Of a stretch of DNA of 7,909 bases, positions 1 to 6,217 are shown piece by piece. A program made the position numbers and the translations under genes. The notes under the pieces are model-generated. The model searched no databases, was not told the DNA's origin, and worked only from the letters and a program-made list of their open reading frames with translations. The stretch comes from an uncultured Oscillospiraceae bacterium (GTDB taxonomy: Bacteria > Bacillota > Clostridia > UBA1381): assembly GCA_945876665.1 (NCBI GenBank), contig CAMCPC010000049.1, positions 1 to 7,909 of the forward strand, given 5' to 3'. Each line of letters starts with the position of its first letter. Position 1 is the stretch's first letter.

Positions 1-92
1 AGTATCTCATAATTATAATCTGCATTAAATATCACAATGCCGCAGGGAATCGAATTATAGACCTTATAATCATCTGAAATAAAATAATCCAT
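1..92 (-). CDS. Start of a PAS-like signalling protein (partial, runs off left edge)
   Basis: An ATG at 92-90 is preceded by GGAGG (105-101) at 8 nt spacing and opens a frame that stays open to the window edge, giving about 30 codons. The visible protein begins MDYFISDDYKVYNS and continues with IPCGIVIFNADYNYEI. The segment 'PCGIVIFNxDYNYEI' resembles the first strand of PAS domains at the N-terminus of clostridial diguanylate cyclases or sensor proteins. The real domain content lies outside the window. It follows the phosphatase gene by 60 nt on the same strand. It has its own promoter and no terminator intervenes, so it could be read both independently and by read-through from the partner-switching operon. 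That it is a real gene start is well supported; the PAS assignment rests on about 16 residues and is tentative. Confidence 0.7.
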   Translation of the reverse strand, partial: MDYFISDDYKVYNSIPCGIVIFNADYNYEI

Positions 93-127
93 CCGTTTGC
101 CCTCCGCTAAAATTAATTCTCAATATT

Positions 128-156
128 ATTTTATCGGCTTTTTACACAATTGTCAA
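128..156 (-). promoter_or_regulatory. Sigma-A type promoter for the PAS-like gene
   Basis: On the minus strand TTGACA (156-151) is followed by a 17-bp spacer (150-134) and TAAAAT (133-128). The -35 box is perfect and the -10 box matches 5 of 6. Transcription would start near 121, leaving a leader of about 28 nt with the GGAGG site at 105-101. The -35 box covers the TGA stop codon of the upstream phosphatase gene (155-153). Confidence 0.75.
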
Positions 157-2282
157 CATATAATATTCTTCTTAATTGTGAAAATGTTCTGACCGTCCCT
201 ATACTCGTAGCTCACCTCATCCATTGTCTTTTTTACCATGAATATTCCAAGACCGCCTATTTGCCTCTCCTCCGCCGAAAGAGTCGTATCGGGATCAAGA
301 TTTTCAATGGGATTATATGGTATGCCGTTGTCTATGAAGGTTAATACTGCGCATTTTTCATCCACATCAGCGCGAACAGTCACCTTGCCGGCGTCAGGCA
401 CATATGCGTAATTTGCAATATTTCCGACAATTTCATCAACAGCAATATCAATCTGTGTTTTAGCCTTTATTCCGCAGCCGTTTTCTTCGAGAATATTATT
501 GACAAGTTCTGTGACGGCGGATATATTTTCTGTGACTGCGTCAACAGTTATTTCCACGCATCCGGATTTCAGCTCATCTGCAGCCATTTTCGATTTGAAC
601 TCAAGACAAAGCATTGTAATATCGTCAAACTGGTCAGCTTCACCCACAAACCTGTCAATATCACCTTTAACTGCCTGCAATATTTCAAAGGGAGTTTTAT
701 CTGTATTTAAGTTAAGAATATTATTCAGCCTTTCACTTCCGTAAAGCTCATTTGCTGCGTTGGTTGCCTCCGTAACACCATCGGTATACTGGAATATCTT
801 ATCGCCTTCTTCGAGAGTTAAACAGCCTGCTTTGTATTTCATATCCTCCATACCTGCAAGCACAAAGCCTGCTTTTATTTTATATGGCTTAAATCCTTCA
901 TTCTTTTTACAGATATATGGGATTTCATGTCCTGCATTCACAAAGTTAAATTCACCCGTAGCCAAATCGAGTACACCCTCAAAGGCTGTTACAAAAAGAC
1001 CTTCGCTGTTTGACTCGCACAGAAGGTTATTAACCTCAGTAAATACCTTACCCAAATCTCTGTCCTCCTGAGTATGGTCCTTGATGAGTGTTTTTGCAAT
1101 AACCATAAAGAGTGCCGCGGGAACACCTTTACCCGACACATCCGCCATGACAATGGCAAGATGTCTTTCATCTACCATGAAAAAGTCATAAAAATCTCCG
1201 CCGACTTCCTTCGCCGTAGTCATTGACGCATAAATATCAAACTCCATGCGATCCGGAAATGCCGGAAATATACATGGAAGCATTGAGGACTGAATATGCT
1301 TTGCAACGTCAAGCTCCGCACCAATTCTTTCTTTTTCCGCAGTTATGCTTGTAAGCTCTCCGATATATGTATTCAGATCTTTTTCCATCTGTTTTATTGA
1401 GCCTGACAGCTTTTCAAGCTCTTCTCCGGTTTTTATGTAAAGACGTGAGATTTCCGATTCACCTGTTTCTGTATTATCCTTTTTAGATGAAACAAACAGA
1501 CTTGCCGCTTTGCTTAATTTATTGATAGGTTTAAGCATTGCTCTGTTCATAAGGAAAAATACCAGCAAAACAGTTATAAGCGATATAATAATTGTAATTG
1601 CCGCTAAAGTGTAAAGAAAGCTTCGTCTGTCCGCCATAATTTCATTCATAGAGATGTCAACCAGTGCCACGCCGATTACGCTGCCGTCTTTATCCATGAC
1701 GGGCGCGGATGCTGAACAAAGCCAGCCGTATTCTTCATAGTTTGTAATAAAAGCCGGAAATTCATAATTGCCCTGCTTCATCTGCGCAATATGCTCCTCC
1801 TTCATATCGTCGCAGTCACCGGGATAACAGCTTTCACCCTCTGCACTTGCATCAACAAGATATAAATCCTTCATTGTGTCCAGATCGCTGTATCCCAAAT
1901 AGAGTGACACAACATTATTGTCCTCGCGAAGCTTTGAAAGCACCTCCAAAAGAGATTTATATTCCGGCATTTGTGTTATATATTCAAACTGCTCATAATA
2001 ATTTTCCCAGTCATCATCGCTGAAGGCTTCATAATCGGGTACACCGCCGTTTTCTTCACAAATCTGTGAATAAACACCGAGAACCTCTGCTTTTACCTTT
2101 TTCACCTGTTCGACGTCAACTACCGAAGCCGTTGACTTAGCCACCGAAGCCGCGAGAGTTTCATAATGCTCGTTAAAGGATTTTGTATACGTGTTATAGC
2201 TCACCAAAACGGTACTTACCGATAAAACGAGTGTAAATACCAATATCACAAATATTGCTTTTGTTCTTAATGACATTTTCAT
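153..2282 (-). CDS. Membrane SpoIIE/RsbU-type PP2C phosphatase with C-terminal RsbW-like HATPase domain
   Basis: This 709-residue protein looks like an extracellular-signal-gated switch enzyme. It has a transmembrane helix (about 9-29), an extracytoplasmic Cache-like sensor region (about 30-222) with four cysteines (75, 152, 157, 189), a second helix (about 223-246), a HAMP-like linker and coiled coil (about 247-330), and a PP2C/SpoIIE phosphatase domain (about 345-562). The metal-binding signatures are intact: GGDFYD (Asp363, Asp366), ADVSGKG (Asp381), YTDGVTEA (Asp501) and DDIT (553-554). A C-terminal GHKL ATPase domain (about 575-705) keeps the N-box (Glu617, Asn621), the G1 box DNG (651-653) and the G2 box GGLG (676-679). 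In the RsbU/SpoIIE family the phosphatase removes phosphate from a STAS antagonist, while the RsbW-like domain is the kinase type that adds it; here both sit in one protein. GGAGG lies 7 nt before the ATG, and the gene follows the MATE gene by 16 nt. The target is inferred to be the STAS protein at 5230-4934. Confidence 0.93.
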   Translation of the reverse strand: MKMSLRTKAIFVILVFTLVLSVSTVLVSYNTYTKSFNEHYETLAASVAKSTASVVDVEQVKKVKAEVLGVYSQICEENGGVPDYEAFSDDDWENYYEQFEYITQMPEYKSLLEVLSKLREDNNVVSLYLGYSDLDTMKDLYLVDASAEGESCYPGDCDDMKEEHIAQMKQGNYEFPAFITNYEEYGWLCSASAPVMDKDGSVIGVALVDISMNEIMADRRSFLYTLAAITIIISLITVLLVFFLMNRAMLKPINKLSKAASLFVSSKKDNTETGESEISRLYIKTGEELEKLSGSIKQMEKDLNTYIGELTSITAEKERIGAELDVAKHIQSSMLPCIFPAFPDRMEFDIYASMTTAKEVGGDFYDFFMVDERHLAIVMADVSGKGVPAALFMVIAKTLIKDHTQEDRDLGKVFTEVNNLLCESNSEGLFVTAFEGVLDLATGEFNFVNAGHEIPYICKKNEGFKPYKIKAGFVLAGMEDMKYKAGCLTLEEGDKIFQYTDGVTEATNAANELYGSERLNNILNLNTDKTPFEILQAVKGDIDRFVGEADQFDDITMLCLEFKSKMAADELKSGCVEITVDAVTENISAVTELVNNILEENGCGIKAKTQIDIAVDEIVGNIANYAYVPDAGKVTVRADVDEKCAVLTFIDNGIPYNPIENLDPDTTLSAEERQIGGLGIFMVKKTMDEVSYEYRDGQNIFTIKKNIIC

Positions 2283-2298
2283 TTTCTATCCTCCGGCT

Positions 2299-4035
2299 TC
2301 ATATCTGAACAACAAGCGAATTAAATCCGCTGCACTGCCGATACATAAATTTCTTTGCTTTCTTTTTCACAAGATTTATACTGATTTCATCAAAATCAAA
2401 ATCCTTGCTTTCACTGTCTTTTACGCTGTGTATCGAAAAGGGGTTGAATTTTACCGCATTATCGAGTACGTTAAGCCTGAAATCTCCATCCGGCATAGCA
2501 AGCAGCGTAATTCTTATTTTGCCGCACGGATCGTTTTTAATTGCGTTTCTTATAATTGTGGTGCAAAGCTCCTCAATTATCAGAGTAACATAATATTGCT
2601 GCTGAACGTCAGCGTTCCACTGCTCGCAAAATGCCTGACTTTCAGTAAGCAGGTTGCTTAAATCCTGATTTTGGTTTTCAACCGTTCTTCTGAGAATACG
2701 GCTTTTGTCAAACTGAGCTTCATTCTTATACCTTATATGTCTGTATAGATAAAACAGCGTCAGAGATATAAATTCTGAAACGGGGAACATAAACCATACT
2801 GCATATATTCCCAACCTGCATAAAACGAGAGCACAAGGTATCAATACAGCAAATCTTTTCATCAAGGAAATAAAAAACGCAGCATGAAAATTTTCCTTTG
2901 CCTGATAATACTGCTCATATATGATATTCAGTACCACAAACACAAATCCGATACAATAAATACGTATTGCATGAACTGCAAGGGGCGCAAGCGTTTCGGA
3001 TATTCCGAACGCAGCGGCAGTATTCTTTGCAAAAATGAATAACAACGCTGAAACGAGCGTGCATATGGCTATACCGTAACGCTTCACAAGGCGTAAAACC
3101 GTTTTGCAGTCCTCCTCGCTGTTTTCTCCGCAAAATGTGCTGACAAGCGGCTGCGCAGCCTCTGCCGCGCCGTTAATCAGATAAATAATGAAGAAAGAAA
3201 CATTATATACCAAATCAAACACCGCAACGCCGTCTTTTCCGCTTAAATTCATCAGCAGATTGTTTATTATTATTAAAAACACAAACTGGAACACATGCTG
3301 AACAGAGGTTGAAAAACCTGTTTTAAAGCAATATCCGATTTCTTTAAAATCCTGTTTCACTATTTGTATCTTCAAAATATTTGCTTTCTTTGTCAGAATA
3401 CCCGGCAGATATATGCAAATCGCAACAACCGAACCTGTTACCGTTGAAAGTGCTGCTCCGGCAGTTCCCAAGCCGAGAAACAGCACCAAAATAATATTTA
3501 GTATAATATCCGTTGCATTGCCTATCAGAAACCCGACGGCGGCAAGTCCTGCGTTATCGTCATTTCTCAGGAAATTGGAAAATACGATATTTAACATTAA
3601 AGCAGGAGAACCCAATGCAATTATCCGCATATAGCTTTCACAGGCGGCATACAATTCCGAATCACTTTCTCTCGCGCCCAACAGTGATAATATCTGCGGG
3701 GCAAACAAATTTGCCAAAAGTCCCAACGCTATTCCCACAAACAGCACAACTGTCCATATACGATTAAAGCAGCCTACGGCGTCCTCCCTTTTTCCTTCGC
3801 CTAAAAGCTGAGAAAAGCGTATGCTTCCGCCTATCCCAAAGCCGTCCATAAATATATTTATAAGCATAAATACAGGCAATACTATACTTATCGCCGCAAG
3901 TCCGGTTTCTCCTATTCTCTGCCCAAGAACAAAGGCATCCGCCATATCGGCAAAGGCAAAGCCGAGGGACGAAAACAGTGATGGTATAAGCAGCCGCCTA
4001 TACATTTTAGGAATAAAATAATCTTTTTTTCTCAT
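2299..4035 (-). CDS. MATE-family transporter fused to a C-terminal RsbW-like HATPase domain
   Basis: The protein has 578 residues from the chosen ATG at 4035. Residues about 8-430 form a MATE multidrug/toxin-extrusion type transporter with many hydrophobic segments; the family usually has 12 helices in about 450 residues. Residues about 455-578 form a cytoplasmic GHKL/RsbW-like domain, an unusual addition to a transporter. That domain looks degenerate. The N-box reads EELCTTII, with Thr493 where Asn is expected; G1 reads DNAVKFNP, with Ala527 for Gly; the GGLG of G2 is replaced by ISIN (551-554). It may therefore bind a partner without kinase activity (inference). The frame is open for 33 codons further upstream, but that start would lie inside the preceding gene. 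The internal ATG has GGGAGG at good spacing and forms an ATGA overlap (4032-4035) with the DUF2156 stop, so translation is probably coupled. The transported substrate cannot be told. Confidence 0.92.
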   Translation of the reverse strand: MRKKDYFIPKMYRRLLIPSLFSSLGFAFADMADAFVLGQRIGETGLAAISIVLPVFMLINIFMDGFGIGGSIRFSQLLGEGKREDAVGCFNRIWTVVLFVGIALGLLANLFAPQILSLLGARESDSELYAACESYMRIIALGSPALMLNIVFSNFLRNDDNAGLAAVGFLIGNATDIILNIILVLFLGLGTAGAALSTVTGSVVAICIYLPGILTKKANILKIQIVKQDFKEIGYCFKTGFSTSVQHVFQFVFLIIINNLLMNLSGKDGVAVFDLVYNVSFFIIYLINGAAEAAQPLVSTFCGENSEEDCKTVLRLVKRYGIAICTLVSALLFIFAKNTAAAFGISETLAPLAVHAIRIYCIGFVFVVLNIIYEQYYQAKENFHAAFFISLMKRFAVLIPCALVLCRLGIYAVWFMFPVSEFISLTLFYLYRHIRYKNEAQFDKSRILRRTVENQNQDLSNLLTESQAFCEQWNADVQQQYYVTLIIEELCTTIIRNAIKNDPCGKIRITLLAMPDGDFRLNVLDNAVKFNPFSIHSVKDSESKDFDFDEISINLVKKKAKKFMYRQCSGFNSLVVQI

Positions 4036-4904
4036 TTTTGTATTGCCTCCCATATGATATTTTTCCTTATGGGACAAAGGCTGTTTTTTACTCTGCGTAT
4101 TCCGGGTATTCCTAAATCCTCTTCGTGATTGCAATATACAAATTCATCCTTATTTAATGACAAATACTCTCTCAGCGCATAATAAACAGTGCCTCTCGGA
4201 GCGTTTTTTACACATTTTCCGATAAGCACATCAAGAGTATCTTCTGTAAGGGGAAAGCCGGCAAATACGGAAACGGGAATCCCTTCAAGATACATAATTA
4301 TTCCGGATACATCCAATGTGTTCATTTGTTGCAGCGCCGTTTCCGAAACATCATCATCTGTCAGATTTTTATCGCCGGTATTATGCTCCGTCGATGCCCA
4401 TTGTGACACAACGGATAATGCGTCTGAAAAGTTTTCCTCTGTTATCTTCTCAAACGAAACGTCATACAAGCTGTCAATTTTCCTGATATTCCGTCTGATT
4501 TCAGAAAATTTTCCGCCGTTCAGAGCGATATACTCCGAAATATCACATATGTATTCATCCGACTCCTCAACACGTCTGAACTCCCATTTATCCGGAAATC
4601 TTTCTTTCAGCCATTTAACATCGCATTCACGCAGATAGACCATAGAGAAGGATTTGTCGCTCATACAGTTTTTTATAAATGTGTATGACGCATCCTCGCT
4701 GCCGCAGGGAAAAAACCAAGTATTTCTTCCGAATATTCCGCCTTTTACAGCAAAAAAATCATCTTGGAGATAAAGTGACAATTCCATTCGTTCCTGCCAT
4801 AGAAAAAGCGAGGCAAACGCATGAGATGATAATTCGTGACCGCTTATTTGGCGAATATTTTCAATTTTCGATTTATGTACCGTTTCAACAGCCGTTGTTT
4901 TCAC
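4032..4904 (-). CDS. DUF2156 (phosphatidylglycerol lysyltransferase C-terminal-like) GNAT-fold protein
   Basis: This 290-residue protein matches the DUF2156 family, the fold of the catalytic domain of MprF, which moves an amino acid from aminoacyl-tRNA to phosphatidylglycerol. Recognisable parts are the N-terminal LFLWQ segment (33-37), the GGKFSEIRRNIRKI segment (130-143; many family members have a similar basic 'K..R..I.KF' stretch) and the C-terminal CNHEEDLGIPGIRRVKNS stretch (258-275), which is the strongest family signature. No membrane helices are present, so it is a soluble stand-alone domain, unlike full-length MprF. The start is GTG at 4904-4902, with AGGTGA about 7 nt upstream and 29 nt after the STAS stop. 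Its stop overlaps the MATE start by four bases. The acceptor substrate (lipid, peptide or other) is unknown. The family call is firm; a role in lipid aminoacylation is inference only. Confidence 0.85.
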   Translation of the reverse strand: MKTTAVETVHKSKIENIRQISGHELSSHAFASLFLWQERMELSLYLQDDFFAVKGGIFGRNTWFFPCGSEDASYTFIKNCMSDKSFSMVYLRECDVKWLKERFPDKWEFRRVEESDEYICDISEYIALNGGKFSEIRRNIRKIDSLYDVSFEKITEENFSDALSVVSQWASTEHNTGDKNLTDDDVSETALQQMNTLDVSGIIMYLEGIPVSVFAGFPLTEDTLDVLIGKCVKNAPRGTVYYALREYLSLNKDEFVYCNHEEDLGIPGIRRVKNSLCPIRKNIIWEAIQK

Positions 4905-4933
4905 TTTTCTTCACCTGTTCATAGAAATTTTAA

Positions 4934-5230
4934 TTATTCGATGGTAAGTATCCCCGAAAATCCCGTCACTTCAAAAATATCCATAATTGTTGAATTAACA
5001 TTTTTTATTACCATTGAACCTTGCTTGTTCATCACTTTTTGAGCTGCAAGCAGCACTCTGAGTCCGGCAGAGGAAAGATATTCAAGGTCTGCAAAGTCAA
5101 ATATAAGTTTCTCTATCCCGCTTATATCACTTTTCAGTTCCGCCTCAAGCTGCGGAGCTGTGGTCGTATCAAGTCTGCCCTCAAGATTGATTGTAAGGTT
5201 TGTTCCGTTTAATTCTTTTTGAATATTCAT
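4934..5230 (-). CDS. STAS-domain anti-sigma factor antagonist-like protein
   Basis: The 98-residue protein is a single STAS domain, the normal size for SpoIIAA/RsbV-type antagonists. The pattern LEGRLDTTTAPQLE (16-29) and the switch-site segment LEYLSSAGLRVLL (49-61) are typical. By alignment with SpoIIAA, where Ser58 follows an Asp, the phosphorylated residue should be Ser54; the Asp is replaced here by Ser53, which is common in the SSAGLR subgroup. In the family, a HATPase kinase phosphorylates this serine and a PP2C phosphatase removes the phosphate, which decides the partner the protein binds. It is the first gene of the operon, with a perfect-consensus promoter about 110 nt upstream and AAAGGA ahead of the ATG. 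The operon encodes candidate partners but no sigma factor, so the usual word 'anti-sigma antagonist' describes homology, not a shown role. Confidence 0.92.
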   Translation of the reverse strand: MNIQKELNGTNLTINLEGRLDTTTAPQLEAELKSDISGIEKLIFDFADLEYLSSAGLRVLLAAQKVMNKQGSMVIKNVNSTIMDIFEVTGFSGILTIE

Positions 5231-5307
5231 AATAAAATTCCTTTCCGATTTTATTTATTGTCCGTTAATTTTGTCTTCTGCTTTCATTAAGTTTAAATGT
5301 AGATTAT

Positions 5308-5328
5308 GCAGCAGATAGTTACTGCTAC
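5308..5328 (-). other. Hairpin at the predicted 5' end of the operon mRNA
   Basis: On the minus strand GTAGCAG and CTGCTGC pair over 7 bp (one G-U) around a 7-nt loop. The hairpin begins about 4 nt after the predicted transcription start and has no U-run, so it is not a terminator. A 5'-end hairpin of this kind can protect an mRNA from decay; that role is a guess. The remaining leader, about 75 nt, shows no riboswitch I recognise. Confidence 0.4.
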
Positions 5329-5338
5329 AATATACCAA

Positions 5339-5367
5339 ATTATATAACAATATGATGATTTTGTCAA
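5339..5367 (-). promoter_or_regulatory. Perfect-consensus sigma-A promoter for the partner-switching operon
   Basis: On the minus strand TTGACA (5367-5362), a 17-bp spacer (5361-5345) and TATAAT (5344-5339) match the housekeeping consensus at all 12 positions. Transcription should begin near 5332, giving a leader of about 100 nt before the STAS gene. Such a promoter implies steady, strong expression by the main sigma factor. That would fit a system controlled after translation by phosphorylation. Confidence 0.85.
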
Positions 5368-5510
5368 AGATTTCATATTAATTTTTCGTATTTTGTAAGA
5401 ATTTAATAATTTTAAACACACAATTATGTGAAAGGGGAAAGGATTTTAATTTTTAGAATAATGTATAATTTCTGTGATATATCCTCTGTGCAAACTACTT
5501 GATGCACTCA

Positions 5511-5536
5511 AAAAGAGAAGCCGCAGCTTCTCTTTT
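5511..5536 (-). terminator. 11-bp perfect hairpin, probable weak intrinsic terminator
   Basis: AAAAGAGAAGC (5511-5521) and GCTTCTCTTTT (5526-5536) form a perfect 11-bp stem around the tetraloop CGCA (plus-strand reading). On the minus strand five T residues follow the G+C part (5514-5510); on the plus strand there are four. It could stop transcripts from either side but the T-run is short. It lies about 20 nt after the predicted start point of the promoter at 5564-5592. Confidence 0.55.
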
Positions 5537-5563
5537 CAAATTATTCATCTGTGTCGCATGTAT

Positions 5564-5592
5564 ATTATACCATATCATGATTTCCTTGTAAA
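5564..5592 (-). promoter_or_regulatory. Predicted extended -10 promoter in the intergenic region
   Basis: On the minus strand TTTACA (5592-5587) is followed by 17 bp and TATAAT (5569-5564), with a TGG extended -10 element directly before the TATAAT. That is 11 of 12 consensus positions plus the extension. A transcript would start near 5557 and meet the hairpin at 5536-5511 almost at once. It would therefore be about 50 nt long if terminated, or would enter the main operon leader if read through. Confidence 0.55.
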
Positions 5593-5605
5593 TAAAATTT
5601 TGTAC

Positions 5606-5643
5606 AAAAAAAACCGTTTAAACGCAATGTTTAAGCGGTTTTT
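5606..5643 (-). terminator. Intrinsic terminator, best on the minus strand, possibly bidirectional
   Basis: AAACCGTTTAAAC (5611-5623) pairs with GTTTAAGCGGTTT (5629-5641) through a 13-bp stem with one G-U pair and a 5-nt loop. On the minus strand a run of eight T residues follows (5613-5606), and on the plus strand five T residues (5639-5643). It would end the transcript of the three-gene group at 7603-5823, about 180 nt after the last stop codon. A 12-bp palindrome, TTTTGTACAAAA (5598-5609), adjoins it. Confidence 0.8.
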
Positions 5644-5822
5644 CACAGCTTCTTCATAAGGTAAATCCGAAGCTTGATTTTGCCCTATAGTGAGTAAATG
5701 CCGTTTCTCCAGCGCAATATTACCCGATGACGGCAATTACAACAACCCATAGAGTCAAGCATTATTTAACTTTTTTTCTCTATATATATTTTTTATCCTC
5801 TTATTCATTTTAATTGATACTC

Positions 5823-6200
5823 TTAGAATAATTGACCGGGAAGCTTCAATTTTTCCTTAGGCGGGAACTCCTTATCGAATGTTTCTGCCTCTGCTTCATC
5901 CACAAAATATCCCTGCGGTGTTGCATACTCGCCTGTAATCCCATCCAAATATCCCGGAATCAATTCCTTACACAAAAAGAACGACGCATCTTCGCCCTCC
6001 GGCAAGCCATGATAACGGATGCTGAATTTATCGGCATATGTAAAACCGCTCTTTCCGTAAAAGTCAATATTTCCTTCAAAGCAAACAGCACCACAGCCTA
6101 AACGAACAAGCGTCGGATCCATATTGAAATATTCCGCTATTCCGCCGCATACACCGTCAATCATTCTGTTCTCGTTTGATTTATAAAGCCGTTTATCCAT
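5823..6200 (-). CDS. Chimeric ORF: PspC N-terminus joined to a GNAT acetyltransferase C-terminus
   Basis: The 125-residue ORF has two unrelated halves. Residues 2-34 (KRLYKSNENRMIDGVCGGIAEY and following) are the start of a PspC domain, a short membrane-stress protein. In that family the motif 'DPTLVRL' is followed by a hydrophobic helix. Here, from about residue 35, the sequence becomes GCGAVCFEGNIDFYGKSGFT and runs to FPPKEKLKLPGQLF, the typical last 90 residues of a GNAT N-acetyltransferase family. The PspC membrane helix and the GNAT acetyl-CoA-binding motif are both missing, so neither parental function is likely to remain. A perfect AAGGAGG lies 9 nt before the ATG, and the gene starts 17 nt after the YoaP-like gene, so it is probably translated. 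A deletion that joined two neighbouring genes in frame is the simplest explanation; an assembly error is the alternative. Confidence 0.8.
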   Translation of the reverse strand: MDKRLYKSNENRMIDGVCGGIAEYFNMDPTLVRLGCGAVCFEGNIDFYGKSGFTYADKFSIRYHGLPEGEDASFFLCKELIPGYLDGITGEYATPQGYFVDEAEAETFDKEFPPKEKLKLPGQLF

Positions 6201-6217
6201 AGTCCGAAGCCTCCTTG

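Larger units (their letters stand above)
5231..5822. other. Non-coding intergenic region of about 590 bp
   Basis: This stretch separates the chimeric PspC/GNAT gene from the STAS operon. Apart from the promoters and hairpins listed separately, I see no gene. Short open frames here have no ribosome binding site. The part from 5644 to 5822 is A+T-rich near the gene (5760-5822) and otherwise shows no repeat or structure that I can support. Confidence 0.7.

Noticed and set aside
499..1171. Plus-strand and alternate-frame ORFs of 60-150 codons over the phosphatase, MATE and DUF2156 genes
   Set aside because: They are antisense or frame-shifted shadows of well-supported genes, with no ribosome binding sites or family motifs.
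4036..4134. N-terminal extension of 33 residues on the MATE protein
   Set aside because: It lies inside the DUF2156 coding region, is rich in charged residues without family similarity, and has no ribosome binding site, whereas the ATG at 4035 has GGGAGG and an ATGA overlap.
5461..5502. 13-codon plus-strand ORF followed by a hairpin
   Set aside because: The purine-rich GGGGAAAGG upstream is too far from the ATG, there is no good -35 box, and the peptide has no recognisable feature.
5683..5695. Match to the inner part of the phage T7 promoter (CCCTATAGTGAGT, minus-strand sense)
   Set aside because: Only 13 bases match; the upstream recognition part of the T7 promoter is absent, and no vector sequence surrounds it. 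It is probably chance, though a vector screen would settle it.
5755..5808. 17-codon minus-strand ORF beginning MNKRIKNIYREKK
   Set aside because: No ribosome binding site is present, and the A+T-rich composition gives a lysine-rich peptide by chance.
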